Shown: positions 45,443-55,498 of the stretch, piece after piece
Position numbering within the stretch: position 1 is the first letter of the stretch
Layout: each line of letters opens with the position of its first letter
From: Mesomycoplasma molare
GTDB lineage: Bacteria > Bacillota_I > Bacilli_A > Mycoplasmatales > Metamycoplasmataceae
Assembly: GCF_024918955.1 (NCBI RefSeq)
Contig: NZ_CP103423.1
Coordinates: forward strand, 62,001-126,000
DNA: 64,000 nucleotides
Direction: 5' to 3'
Position numbers and translations under genes: made by a program
The notes under the pieces: generated by a model
Told to the model about the DNA's origin: nothing
Database searches by the model: none
What the model saw: the letters and a program-made list of their open reading frames with translations, nothing else

Positions 45443-45805
45443 ATGGCTAATCCAACACAATTATTTAGACGTAATTCTACATGAAGAAAACATGTTTTAC
45501 GTTCTTTATCTACAGACGTTATAGTACACGGAAGAATTACTACAACTGAAGCAAGAGCAAAAGAATTAAGAAAACATGTTGATAAATTAATCACAAGAGC
45601 TAAAACTAATACTTTAGCTTCACGTCGTTTAGCAGCGTCTTTTTTAAGAGATGTAAAAACAAAAGATGGTAAAAGCGCATTATCATATTTATTTGATGTT
45701 GTGGGTCCAAAATATAAAGATCGTAATGGTGGATACACAAGAATAATAAAATTACCTGCTAGATTAGGTGATAATTCAAAAATGGCTATTATTGAATTAG
45801 TATAA
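45443..45805 (+). CDS. rplQ: Ribosomal protein L17
   Basis: 120-residue exit-tunnel protein. [32 protein letters not shown], then [20 protein letters not shown] and [25 protein letters not shown]. Last gene of the super-operon. Confidence 0.96.
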
Positions 45806-45811
45806 TTTTAA

Positions 45812-45838
45812 AGCAATCTAAAAAAGATTGTTTTTTTA
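45812..45838 (+). terminator. Terminator of the S10-spc-alpha super-operon
   Basis: GCAATCT-AAAAA-AGATTG hairpin followed by seven T. Confidence 0.85.
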
Positions 45839-45866
45839 TTATTTTTAAAAGAAACAAACAAAAAAT

Positions 45867-45894
45867 TTGTTTTTTATTTAAAAAGTAATATAAT
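45867..45894 (+). promoter_or_regulatory. Promoter of rplM-rpsI
   Basis: TTGTTT, 16 bases, TATAAT. The ATG of rplM is 66 bases downstream of the -10. Confidence 0.6.
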
Positions 45895-45959
45895 TTAAAA
45901 GCATATTTAATATACCTGTTACATTATTAAAGTTAAGATATAAATTTAAGGAAGGTAAA

Positions 45960-46394
45960 ATGAGACAAACTACTATAGTTAAGCATCTAGAAACAAATAA
46001 AAAATGATATGTTATAGATGCTGAAGGACAAGTGTTGGGGCGTTTAGCAGTATTAGCTGCATCTTATTTAAGAGGAAAAAATAAACCAACTTTTACACCA
46101 AATGTTGATATGGGTGATAATATCATTGTTATAAATGCTGAAAAAGTTTTATTAACAGCGAATAAAGAAGAAAACAAAATCTATTATTCTCACTCTGGAT
46201 ATCCTGGAGGATTAAAATCAATAAAAGCTAAAGATTTAAGAGCTAAAAAACCAGTTGCTTTAGTAGAAAAAGCAATTAGAGGAATGTTACCTCATACAAA
46301 ATTAGGAAATAGACAAAGAGTAAATTTATTTGTTTATGCAGGTCCTGAGCACAAACATGAAGCACAAAAACCAATGAAATTAGAGGTTAAATAA
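45960..46394 (+). CDS. rplM: Ribosomal protein L13
   Basis: 144 residues. [31 protein letters not shown] with a TGA tryptophan, [26 protein letters not shown], and ML.. [28 protein letters not shown]. Start ATG with AAGGAAGG upstream; overlaps rpsI by one base. Confidence 0.96.
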
Positions 46395-46813
46395 TGTCAA
46401 AATTACAAAATCAAAAAATTATCACTGGAACACATTACCGTGGTTTAGGGAGAAGAAAATCTTCAACAGCTAGAGTTATTATTAAACCAGGACAAGGAAA
46501 ATTTATTATTAATAAAAGAGAAGCAAAAGATTATTTAATGTCAGATTTATTAATCAAAGATGCTCTACAACCTTTAGGTATTACAGAAACTACAGGAACA
46601 TGAGATATTTTTGTTAACGCTTCTGGAGGTGGACTTTCAGGACAAGCCGGAGCAATTAGATTAGGAATAGCAAGAGCTTTATTAAATGCTTCAAAAGATT
46701 ATAGACCAAACTTAAAAGAAACAGGAATGTTAACTAGAGATGCTAGAGCTAAAGAACGTAAAAAATACGGACTTAGAAAAGCTCGTAGAGCAAGACAGTT
46801 TTCAAAACGTTAA
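46394..46813 (+). CDS. rpsI: Ribosomal protein S9
   Basis: 139 residues. [52 protein letters not shown] and the C-terminal RARQFSKR, whose last Arg touches P-site tRNA. One tryptophan (GTWDIFVNA) is TGA. Confidence 0.97.
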
Positions 46814-46823
46814 TAGACTTTTA

Positions 46824-46832
46824 TGATATAAT
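46824..46832 (+). promoter_or_regulatory. Extended -10 promoter of tRNA-Ile
   Basis: TGATATAAT fits the extended -10 TGnTATAAT. A short hairpin ATACAAG...CTTGTAT (46838-46855) and a second TATAAT (46853-46858) lie between it and the tRNA. Confidence 0.5.
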
Positions 46833-46860
46833 ACTAATACAAGTTTTCTTGTATTATAAT

Positions 46861-46937
46861 GGGAGCGTAGCTCAGCCGGTTAGAGCACACGACTGATAAT
46901 CGTGAGGTCGATGGTTCGATTCCATTCGTTCCCACCA
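46861..46937 (+). tRNA. trnI: tRNA-Ile (anticodon GAT)
   Basis: 77 bases, complete cloverleaf: acceptor GGGAGCG/CGTTCCC (one G-U), D arm GCTC...GAGC, anticodon arm CACGA-CTGATAA-TCGTG with anticodon GAT, T arm GATGG-TTCGATT-CCATT, and an encoded CCA. It reads AUC/AUU. Confidence 0.97.
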
Positions 46938-46960
46938 TTTCATTAATAATGACCTCATTA

Positions 46961-46983
46961 AAAAGATGCTATAAGCATCTTTT
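46961..46983. repeat. 23-bp target-site duplication, left copy (tRNA-Ile terminator hairpin)
   Basis: AAAAGATGC-TATAA-GCATCTTTT, an exact hairpin, is repeated at 48358-48380 across the IS. It was the terminator of the tRNA-Ile gene; the insertion duplicated it. Confidence 0.92.
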
Positions 46984-48357
46984 CCCTGAATGCAAAATCA
47001 AGTGCACCACTATAATGTAAAATTAAAAAGTGGTTGCACTTGATTTTTTAAATAAAAAAACTACTTCATAAAAATTTAAGACAACATACTTTTTATTGAA
47101 AGGATCATATGAATTATAATACAACAAAGCATTATTCGCATTTAAATGCTGAAAAAGATTTTTAATAGAGAAATTGTTTTATAAAAATATTCAATTAGAC
47201 AAATTGCTAATTTTCTTAATGTCAATCACTCAACAGTGTCAAGAGAATTAAAAAGAAATTCAAATTTTTACGGATTTTATGATCATTTAATAGCAAATGA
47301 AAAAGCCAAAATAAGACATAAACATAAAAGATTGTTTTTCTTTTCTCAAATGGATGATTATAAAGAATTTAGCAAACTTATTAAAGATAATTTTAACAAA
47401 GCAACATGCGGAATAAAAATGACTTACAACTTAATAAAAGAAGGTATTAAAAATATTAAAATCCCTTCGCTAAGGACTGTTTTTAATTGGATTAATACAG
47501 GAAAATGAGTATTAACTAATAAAGATAGATTAAGAAAGCACTATACAAAAGGCGGAAAAAGAAAAAATAACGTTATTGAAAGACTTGTGCAGTCAAATTA
47601 TGTATTTCCTATTTGAGCTAGACCAAAACATATTGATTTAAGAGAAACATTTGGGCATTGAGAGGGTGATTTAGTTATAGGTAAAAAATCCGCAGGGCAT
47701 TCTAGTCTTTTAACTTTAGTGGAAAGAAAAAGTAGGTTGGGAATAATTGTGAAAGTATCAAGTAAAAATCCTTTTTACATTAATAAAGTGCTTTATGAAA
47801 GAATAAATACACTAGAATTACCTGTTGAAAGTATTACTTTTGATAATGGAATTGAATTTAATGCGGTTGGAATATTAGCAAAAAATTAGGAATTAAAATT
47901 TATAAAGCCGATAAATACGCTTCTTTTCAAAGAGGAACTAATGAAAATTTTAACGGACTTATAAGAAGAGTTTATAAAAAGGGACTGATTTTAATAAAGT
48001 CTCTCGAGAGGAAATATTAAATCTTGAAAAAGAATAAATTTTATGAATAGAGACATACTAGAAGGAAAATGCGCTTTTGACATATATGAAGAAGAAATAG
48101 AAAGATTAAATAAATATTAATTAAAACTATTAAAAATTACAAGATTATTACAAGAAAATAATGAAAGGGTCGAAAAATTTTGCCCCATAATTTTTATTAA
48201 CTTCATTAATAAAAAACCGCTTTACAAGCGGAATTAAAAGAAGGGGGATATCCCCCTTCACCCCCTTAATAGTAAATAGGGGGTATAAAATATTGTAAAT
48301 TGTAGTACAATGTTTTTATAATAAAAACTACTGGTGCACTTCAATTTGCATTTTAGG
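46984..48357 (+). mobile_element. IS30-family insertion sequence, copy 2 (1374 bp, plus orientation)
   Basis: Same element as 2128-3493. Terminal repeats: CCCTGAATGCAAAATCAAGT...CACCA at the left and, complemented, CCTAAAATGCAAATTGAAGT...CACCA at the right. It holds the transposase (47109-48120) and a tail of about 235 bases with GC-rich hairpins. Flanked by a 23-bp duplication of a terminator hairpin. Different duplication lengths at the two sites (23 and 38) show that hairpins of different length are targeted. Confidence 0.94.
47109..48120 (+). pseudogene. IS30-type transposase, frameshifted (copy 2)
   Basis: From ATG 47109 to TAA 48120 is 1012 bases; adding five A gives 1017 bases and a single 338-residue frame. 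The five sites are A-tracts each one base short: near 47152 (AEKRF), 47172 (FYKKYS), 47880 (AKKLGIKIY), 47977 (YKKGTDF) and 48027 (EKRINF). The rest is complete: HTH, HWEGDLVIG, TFDNGIEF and RGTNENFNGLIRR. Other A5-A6 tracts in the same gene are in frame. The frames between the lesions contain TGA tryptophans. See the finding on shared lesions. Confidence 0.85.
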
Positions 48358-48380
48358 AAAAGATGCTATAAGCATCTTTT
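48358..48380. repeat. 23-bp target-site duplication, right copy (terminator hairpin)
   Basis: Identical to 46961-46983 and followed by a T-rich run, so it still forms a terminator that insulates infC from transcripts leaving the IS. Confidence 0.92.
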
Positions 48381-48405
48381 TATTTGTTTTTTTAAAAAAA
48401 ATATA

Positions 48406-48411
48406 TATAAT
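48406..48411 (+). promoter_or_regulatory. -10 element of the infC operon
   Basis: TATAAT about 165 bases before infC. The -35 would lie in an A/T run just behind the duplicated terminator. Confidence 0.5.
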
Positions 48412-48429
48412 ATTATAGCAATAGATAAA

Positions 48430-48562
48430 AGTTGCAGAAAGTAGATTCACTTCTCACCTTATGGTTATTCCATGGGTATGCTACAATTATTATAATTTTT
48501 TATATAAAATGTTTTAATTTGTAATTTTGAGAAAGTGGATTAAACCACTTTATTTTTTATTT
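48430..48562 (+). promoter_or_regulatory. Attenuator-like leader of infC-rpmI-rplT
   Basis: The leader ends in an intrinsic terminator: AAAGTGG (48532-48538), ATTAAA, CCACTTT (48545-48551), then ATTTTTTATTTT. An upstream segment CACTTCTC (48448-48455) is complementary, with one bulge, to GAGAAAGTG (48529-48537), so it can form a competing antiterminator. A further ATGG/CCAT hairpin lies at 48461-48473. The plan is that of the L20-controlled infC leader of Firmicutes. Confidence 0.65.
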
Positions 48563-48575
48563 TAAAGGAGTAGTT

Positions 48576-49226
48576 ATTAGTAAATTAAATAACAACATTG
48601 GGAATAAAAGAAAACCACAACAAGAACATTTGGTTAATGAAAATATTCCTTTTTCAAAAATATTTGTAATCGGTTCTAATAATGAACAATTAGGTGTATT
48701 ATCTAAAATAGAAGCAATAGAAAGAGCTAAAGAAGAAAAAATGGATTTAGTTATTATTTCTATAGATAATTCTGGTGAAAAACCAAAGCCAATTGGAAGA
48801 ATAATGGACTATGGTAAATTCAAATATGAAAGAAAGAAAAAACAAAAGGAAGTAAAAGAAAAACAAACTTTTGTAAATAATCGAGAAATAAGATTAACAC
48901 CAGGTATTAATATTAAAGATATAGAAACTAAAGCGAGAAAAGCTAGAGAATTTTTATTAGATGGTGATAGAATAAAAATTTCCTTGAAATTTAGAGGTCG
49001 TGAAGCTACAAGACCTGAATTAGGAAAAGTAGTTATTAATAAATTCTATGAGTATATAGAAGATATTGCTAAAATAACAAAAGATAGTCAACAAAATGAT
49101 AGATTTTTAGATATGTATGTTGAAAGAGATAAGAAAAAATTACCTCATTTAACAAGTTCTAAAAAAGAAAAAGAATTAAAAAAAGAAATGAAAGGTGGAC
49201 TAGAAAATGCCAAAGATGAAAACTAA
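48576..49226 (+). CDS. infC: Translation initiation factor IF-3, ATT start
   Basis: Factor that checks initiator tRNA and prevents subunit joining. 216 residues: the N-domain ending in [20 protein letters not shown], and the C-domain with [17 protein letters not shown]. The start is most likely ATT at 48576: GGAG lies 5 bases upstream, the N-terminal [13 protein letters not shown] fits the family, and there is no ATG in frame. The AUU start of infC is a known autoregulatory device, because IF-3 itself rejects non-AUG starts. Overlaps rpmI. Confidence 0.9.
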   Translation: MSKLNNNIGNKRKPQQEHLVNENIPFSKIFVIGSNNEQLGVLSKIEAIERAKEEKMDLVIISIDNSGEKPKPIGRIMDYGKFKYERKKKQKEVKEKQTFVNNREIRLTPGINIKDIETKARKAREFLLDGDRIKISLKFRGREATRPELGKVVINKFYEYIEDIAKITKDSQQNDRFLDMYVERDKKKLPHLTSSKKEKELKKEMKGGLENAKDEN

Positions 49227-49395
49227 ATCTGCTTTAAAAAAGAGATTAAAAGTTACAGGTAGTGGAAAGGTTAAAAGAGGTCAAGCATATAGATCTCACT
49301 TAGCTCAAAATAAAACAACAAAACAAAAAAGACATGCAAGAAAAGCAACATTGGTTTCTGCATCAGATTTAAAAAGAATTAAAGGTTTATTTTAA
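49207..49395 (+). CDS. rpmI: Ribosomal protein L35
   Basis: 62 residues: [48 protein letters not shown]. Starts inside the end of infC (20-base overlap) with an AAAGGTGG site, so translation is coupled. Confidence 0.95.
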   Translation: MPKMKTKSALKKRLKVTGSGKVKRGQAYRSHLAQNKTTKQKRHARKATLVSASDLKRIKGLF

Positions 49396-49413
49396 TAGAA
49401 AGAGGTATCTATA

Positions 49414-49767
49414 ATGAGAGTTAAAGGTGGAACAGTTACAAGAAAAAGAAGAAAAAAATGATTAAAACTTGCTAAAGGATACTGAGGTCATAAATCAATC
49501 GGTTATAAAGTTGCTAAACAAGCTGTTGTTAAATCTTGAACATATGCTTTTAGAGACAGAAAACAAGTAAAAAGAGATTTTAGAAAATTATGAATAGCAA
49601 GAATTAATGCAGCATCTAGACCTTTAGGGATTACATATTCACAATTAATTAACGGATTAAAAAAGGCGAATATTGAAGTAAATAGAAAAATGCTTTCTGA
49701 ACTAGCTATTCATCACAATAAAGTTTTTGAAGCAATTATTAAACAAGCTAAATCAGCATTAAAATAA
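49414..49767 (+). CDS. rplT: Ribosomal protein L20
   Basis: 117 residues. [25 protein letters not shown] with TGA tryptophans, [42 protein letters not shown]20 is the likely regulator acting on the infC leader. Confidence 0.96.
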
Positions 49768-49777
49768 GGAGGAAAAA

Positions 49778-49975
49778 ATGGCAAGAAGAGATGCTATTAC
49801 TGGAAAAGGTCCTATGACAGGAAATAAAAGATCTCATGCATTAAATGCTACTAAGAGAACTTTTAGATTAAATTTACAAAAAATTAAATTAATGAACGAA
49901 AAAGGACAAATTATAACTGTAAAAGTAAGCGCTAAAACAGCAAGAACTTTACGTAAACAAGGTCAATCAAATTAA
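49778..49975 (+). CDS. rpmB: Ribosomal protein L28
   Basis: 65 residues. [38 protein letters not shown]... No CxxC zinc pairs. AAGGAGG precedes the ATG. Being in one operon with infC-rpmI-rplT is less common. Confidence 0.95.
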   Translation: MARRDAITGKGPMTGNKRSHALNATKRTFRLNLQKIKLMNEKGQIITVKVSAKTARTLRKQGQSN

Positions 49976-49976
49976 T

Positions 49977-50008
49977 AAAAAAACACAACAAATTTGTTGT
50001 GTTTTTAT
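49977..50008. terminator. Bidirectional terminator between rpmB and tdk
   Basis: AAAAACACAACAAATTTGTTGTGTTTTT, an uninterrupted palindrome with T-runs on both strands. It contains the start of the tdk stop region. Confidence 0.85.
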
Positions 50009-50610
50009 TTTTCTTCTTTATTATCTTCGATTTTTTCTCTTGTTTTATTAAATTCTCCCTTTATATGACAAGATCTACATCTTGCTTCATACTCTTCGGT
50101 GTCACCTAATAATTTAATACTTTTATTATTTATTTTTCTAAAACTTGTTGTAGCAGCATTTTTACATTTAACACAAACAGCATGCAATTTAGTAACGTTT
50201 TCAGCCATAGATAATAAAGAGGGAACAATTCCAAATGGTCTTCTAAGATAATCTGTATCTAAACCACTTACTATAACCCTTACACCATCATCAGCTAATT
50301 CGCAAATCAAGTTTAACACTTCTTTATTAAAAAAATGAACTTCATCTATAGCAATAGCTTTATAATTCTTTTTAGAAAACAATTCTTTTATTTCTTCGGC
50401 ATTATTAGCGTTATGAGTAGATATTTTAGCACCAGATCTAGAAATTATTTCATCATCTGAAAATCTATTGTCAAAAGCCGGTTTAATCACAAGTGTTTTA
50501 ATATTTGCGTATTCTAAAATTCTTATTCTTTTTAATAATTCTTCGCTTTTTCCAGAAAACATAGGACCTGTAATTACTTCAATCATTCCATCAGAAAATT
50601 TTTTATACAT
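50005..50610 (-). CDS. tdk: Thymidine kinase (type II)
   Basis: Salvages thymidine to dTMP, needed because mycoplasmas lack full de novo pyrimidine synthesis. 201 residues: P-loop GPMFSGKSEELLKRI, KTLVIKPAFDNRF, Walker B-like IAIDEVHFF, lasso region VSGLDTDYLRRPFG and zinc cysteines CVKC and CRSCH. Catalytic Glu is in DEVHFF. ATG 50610 with AAGGAGAAAA upstream. Single-gene unit. Confidence 0.95.
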   Translation of the reverse strand: MYKKFSDGMIEVITGPMFSGKSEELLKRIRILEYANIKTLVIKPAFDNRFSDDEIISRSGAKISTHNANNAEEIKELFSKKNYKAIAIDEVHFFNKEVLNLICELADDGVRVIVSGLDTDYLRRPFGIVPSLLSMAENVTKLHAVCVKCKNAATTSFRKINNKSIKLLGDTEEYEARCRSCHIKGEFNKTREKIEDNKEEK

Positions 50611-50771
50611 TTTTCTCCTTAAATCAATACTTTAAAATAAAGTAATAATATTATAAACATATTTGAAAAATAAAATATTATTTTTGAGTGATAAATCATT
50701 TTAAATCTATTTTTTTAAAATTTGGTAAAATTTTTATATTAATATCTATTAATATAAAAGAAAGAGGAAAA

Positions 50772-52955
50772 ATGTCAAAAGAAAAAATAAGTAAAAAAAT
50801 TGCAAGATTAAATTCTAAAGAGAAAAATAAAGAAAGTCAAAATAAAACTCCAGAACAAATAAAAAAACAAAAAATTATTAAATGAAGTTTATTGGGAGTA
50901 TTTTCTTCAATTTTAACAGCTATGGCTATTGGTATACCACTAGGTGTATCAAATATTTCTCCTCGAATAGCAGAAACTAGAAAACCAGATACGCAAGTTG
51001 CTAGTATAATTTCCCCAAATAATGTTTTAAATATAACGGTGTCAGACTTAGAAAAAATAAGCAAAACAGAATCTGTTGCAAATAAAGAAGAATTTGATCA
51101 AGCAAAAATTTCGTTAGTAAAATTTTTATATGAAGAAGAGTACAAAGCTTCTAAAATTTTTAAGAATGCTTGAGATAAATCGTTTGTTAATGGTAAAACA
51201 AGTGCAAATAGTAGATTTAATTCTTCCTTAAAAAGTTATGATGAAGTTAAAGAAACTCAAAGAAAATTTTTAGAAGATGAGAGAAGAAGATATCAAAGAA
51301 GCTATGGTTTTCAAAATTGGGAAACTGAGTTTAATAAATATTTATCAACAGATCCTAAATTCGGAGGGTCAGCAGATTTTGAAAAAGCAATTGAATATTT
51401 AACTTATAAAGATATCGAATCTAAAGCATTTGCGAGATTTACTCCTCAATTTTCAACACAATTCTTATATAAAGATGTAAAAAATAGAATTCTTTCTGAA
51501 GATATTAAAGATGAAAATAATAATGTAATTTTTAAAAAGGGAGACAGATTATTTAAGGACTTAATAATTTTAGATGATTCAGATGATAAAGGTGATAAAG
51601 AAGTAAATGCTTTTATTCCGAATATAGAAAAAACTTCTGATGTACAGAAAACTGAAGAAGAAAAATTAAAAATTAAAGATGAATATAGAGTTTCTGCCTT
51701 TTTAACTAATTCATATGTAAAAGATTTTATTAATGCTAATGAAGTTGTAAAAAGATTTTATTTTGATAATGATGCGCTTTTAAAAGATAAATTCGCATTT
51801 TATTCTATTTCGCAATTAACCATTAATGCAACGCAGAACGATAAAAACGCTAATGAATCTTGAAAAATAGCTAAAAATGATTTAAAAGAATTATTGAAAT
51901 ATAAAGTTACCGCGATTGATTCATCTACACAAAATGCATCTGAAGTCAAAACTACATTAGAAATTATCGAAAATTTCAAAGGGAATTCAACTAAAGATTT
52001 AAAAAATCGCGAAAATGACAGGATTTTATTAAACACAATAAATAGTTCTACTAATAAAGAAAATTCACAAAATTTAGGTCAATTACCTTTAAGAAATTTA
52101 AATCAAATTTTTGATACAGAAGATGTTTCATATGCAATTTCTTTTTTAGATAATTTATTTAGTGCAAAAGAAACTAACCAAATTCTTTCAACAACTTTAT
52201 TCAATAAATTAAAAGAAAAATTATTTACAAACTCTAATGCTTCTTTACTTCCTGATGCTTCCACTTTAAATAATAAAAAATTAATAGAAATAAATGAAAT
52301 TAATAGAAAAATTGATGATTTTATTGATAAATTAGATGAAGGAGAACTAAAAAAAGCAGGAGATGCATTTAAAGAGACTTTTGGTGAAAGTGATAATCAA
52401 AGTTATAGAATTTCTACAATTTATAAATTATCAAAAAATAATTTTATAATTTATTCTAAAAAAGGGCTAAATATCATTGCTAAAGAAGAAATAAAAACAT
52501 TTGATAAATTAAAAGAATTAATTAAAGCTGAATTGCAATTAAATGCAAATGGTCAAAATGATTCTAGCATTAAAAGTAATATTAAACTAAATGAATTATT
52601 TAAAGAATTGCAGGCAGATAGTATTGTTTTAAAACAAGCTATAAATCAAAAAACATTTACTGATTTATTATTAAAAGAGCATAAAGCTAATAAAAGCGAA
52701 GAAGAAAAAACAAAGTATATAGATTCTTTAAAAAGAAATATAGAAAATCAATTTATCACATATAACAATATCCAAATATTAGCTATAAATTCAAAGATAG
52801 AATCTTATTTAAATGATATTAAAAAATATAATTTAAATTCTGATTACAATTATGAAAATACTAAACATGATTGATTTATAAAAAACAAAGAAGAACAAAA
52901 TGATGTTCAAACAATTTATTTAGCATTACAAAAACATTTTGGACTAATAAAATAA
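50772..52955 (+). CDS. P80-like membrane-anchored protein
   Basis: 727 residues with a Lys-rich cytosolic N-terminus (about 37 residues), one membrane segment (WSLLGVFSSILTAMAIGIPL) and a large, mostly helical, charged external part. No lipobox. Several TGA tryptophans fragment it under the standard code. Position directly before a lipoprotein and hinT matches the P80-P60-HinT complex described in M. hominis, where the two surface proteins interact with HinT. That identity rests on gene order and topology, not on an alignment. The start is ATG 50772 with AAAGAGG. Confidence 0.75.
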
Positions 52956-52964
52956 AGGAGAAAA

Positions 52965-54596
52965 ATGGCTAAAAAGAAAAAAATAAGTAGCTTACTAATT
53001 GGAACACCTGCTATTTTGCTAACAAGTTATGCAATCACTTCATGTTCTTCGATTAATGTTGAAAACTCAGAAAAAATTAAGCAAGATGAACTATTAAAAT
53101 CGGAAAAAACTAAAAAATTTTTAGAAACCAAATTTTTAGAAAGTATTTTAACTTCTAAATTGTTTACAGCGTATACAGATTTAGGAAAAGCATTTGAAGA
53201 TGAAAGTGGTTTTTACTATAAAGAAACTAAAAAAGCTTTCGATTTTTATCAAAAACAAGAACTAAAAAAAGACAAATCTTTCACTGTTAAAATGGTAAAC
53301 GATTTAAATTCTAAAAATTTACTTTCCTCAAAGGAATTAGAAGAATTACAAAAAGAAATAGGACCTAATAAACTTTTTACTGACAAAGGTTTTAAAATAT
53401 TATTTAGTTTAAATTATTCAGAAATTAAAAATGATATTTTAAAAATGATATTAGTTAAAAACTTTTTATTAAATTCTTCAGAACAAGATATTATTAATTC
53501 AGAAATATACAAAAATTATTCTTCTGAAAAAAACACAAATTATGCACAAAGAAACGCATTTCAAAATACAAATCCTAAAACCAAAGATTTTTTCTTAAAA
53601 ACTTTACTTTTAGAAAAACAAGTAGCACAGGTTTGAAAATTTGAATCTAGCGATGCAAATGACATTAATTCATATAACTTGTTGGAATTAAAGGATGAAA
53701 ATTCCTTTAACTCGCTAATAGATGAACGTTTTAAAAACGCTAAAACTACAAATAAAATAGAAAGCTTTGAACTTTTAAATGCGAACGATGATATTAATTT
53801 AGAAAATTTACTGTCTTATGAAGGTATTTTATATAATCAAGGGAGCAACGCAAAAGGTAGCTTTAATTATGATATTTACCAGTTAAAGAGAGAATATTCC
53901 ATAAAAAGTGGTTTTGTTGATGAAAATACAAGAATAATTTATTCTAAAAATGATTTAAAATCTGCAGATAATTGAAAAGGTAAAAAAGAGTTATCAATTA
54001 AATTAAAAGATTCATTTGATAAAAATAAAAATAAATTTCAATTAACAGCAGATGATTTAGAATTTGAAAATCAAGCTTCACATAGCGAAGTAACTTATTC
54101 AGTAGCTTCCATATTACCTTTTGAATCTGAAAGTTTGCAAAAAAGAGCATATGTTATTGCTAAAATGGTATTAACATCAGAAAAAGATTCTAAATCACCA
54201 TCTTCAAGATTTTATATTGTTGAGATTAATTGAGATGGAAATGAAAATACATATTCTCCTAAAATAGCATCAGAAGGTAGAGAAATTCAAAATTTCCCTT
54301 CATTTGTAAAAGTTATAAATAATGATTTTACAAAAATTTCAGCAACATATTTAACTAAAATTGTTCCTATATATGATGAGATAGTGGATACAACTAAAGA
54401 TAATGTTGTTTCATATAAAAGATACTTTTCTTTAAATAATACCCCTTGAAACAGCGATAGTCAAAAGGAAATTTTAGCATTTTCTCTTTATTTAGCGGAT
54501 AAAAAAAGTCTATATAATGAAGTAGAAAAATTTTATAATCAAGCAGGTTATAAAATAGAATATAAAGATGATTTATTAATAACAGAAAAAAAGTAG
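52965..54596 (+). CDS. P60-like surface lipoprotein
   Basis: 543 residues. The signal peptide (MAKKKKISSLLIGTPAILL...) ends at lipobox AITSC with Cys27. The mature chain is helical and rich in Lys, Asn and Glu; TGA tryptophans occur in the middle and C-terminal third. ATG 52965 follows AAAGGAG, 9 bases after the P80-like stop. By position it is the P60 partner of the P80-like protein. Alternative: an unrelated lipoprotein in the same place. Confidence 0.78.
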
Positions 54597-54604
54597 GTTA
54601 AAAA

Positions 54605-54925
54605 ATGGAAGATTTATTTTTAAAAATAATTAATAGAACAATACCTGCAAATATCATTTATGAAGATGAGAAAGTAATAGCCTTTTTAGATATAAAACCA
54701 GTAACTAAAGGACACTTTTTAGTCGTTCCTAAAAATTATTCGAAAAATTTAAAAACAATAAATGAAGATGATCTTCAATATTTATTTTCTAAAGCTAGAG
54801 AATTAGCTTTAGAAGAAATTAAAAAATTAAATGTTAATGGTTTTAAATTACTAGTTAATAATGAAAAAGAATCCGGTCAAGAAGTATTTCATACACATGT
54901 TCACATCATACCTAGCGAAAAATAA
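54605..54925 (+). CDS. hinT: HinT, histidine-triad nucleotide-binding hydrolase
   Basis: 106-residue HIT-family purine nucleoside phosphoramidase. IINRTIPANIIYEDEKVIAFLDIKPVTKGHFLVVPK and the catalytic triad VFHTHVHIIP. Directly downstream of the P60-like gene (8 bases). In M. hominis HinT binds the P60/P80 pair on the inner membrane face. Confidence 0.95.
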   Translation: MEDLFLKIINRTIPANIIYEDEKVIAFLDIKPVTKGHFLVVPKNYSKNLKTINEDDLQYLFSKARELALEEIKKLNVNGFKLLVNNEKESGQEVFHTHVHIIPSEK

Positions 54926-55006
54926 ATTTAATTATTTATTTTAAAAAAGATTAATAAAGTTAATTAGTTACAAACTTTGTTAAAATTAGATTAGAGAGGA
55001 GAAAAT

Positions 55007-55498
55007 GTGAATTTAAATTATTTTCAAATTACTTTTATTAGTTTTTGGATTTTAGTGATACTTACTTTTATTATCGCGGAATTAATAACTAACGGAATAT
55101 GATTTGGTTTAACTTCTATCGCTTCCGTTCCTTCTTTATTAATTTCAATATTAAGTCCTTATTATTTTTGAATGTTTTTTATAGAAATAATAGTATTTAT
55201 TGTTGTTTGAGTTATCTTATACTATTCTAGTTACAACTTTTTTAAAAAACAATTATCAAAATTTAAAATAGCAAATGGTAATTTATTAGATTATTTAATA
55301 AATAAATCAGGTATTTTATTAGAGGATAGTTTTGAGTCAGGAAAAGGTGGTAAACAGTATGGTAAAATTGATATTGAAGGCAAATTTTATAGAACAGTAT
55401 CTGTAAGTGGAGAAGGTGTTATACCTAAAGGAACATGAGTAAAAATTTCAAAAACTGAAGGTAATTTATTATTTGTAGAGAGAAATGAGGAAAAGTAA
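55007..55498 (+). CDS. NfeD-like membrane protein, GTG start
   Basis: 163 residues. Two or three membrane segments (about 4-25, 33-50 and 55-78) and a C-terminal beta domain of OB type (GGKQYGKIDIEGKFYRTVSVSGEGVIPKGTWVKI), which is the NfeD C-terminal fold. The start is GTG 55007, with AGAGAGGAG upstream. ATG 55005 in another frame stops at once. TAA is immediately followed by the ATG of the SPFH gene, the usual NfeD-SPFH partnership in membrane microdomains. Confidence 0.85.

Noticed and set aside
47152-48030. Single programmed -1 frameshift as in IS3-type elements
   Set aside because: Five separate A-tracts would each need to slip; this is not the usual one-site programmed frameshift, so it is reported as an open question instead.
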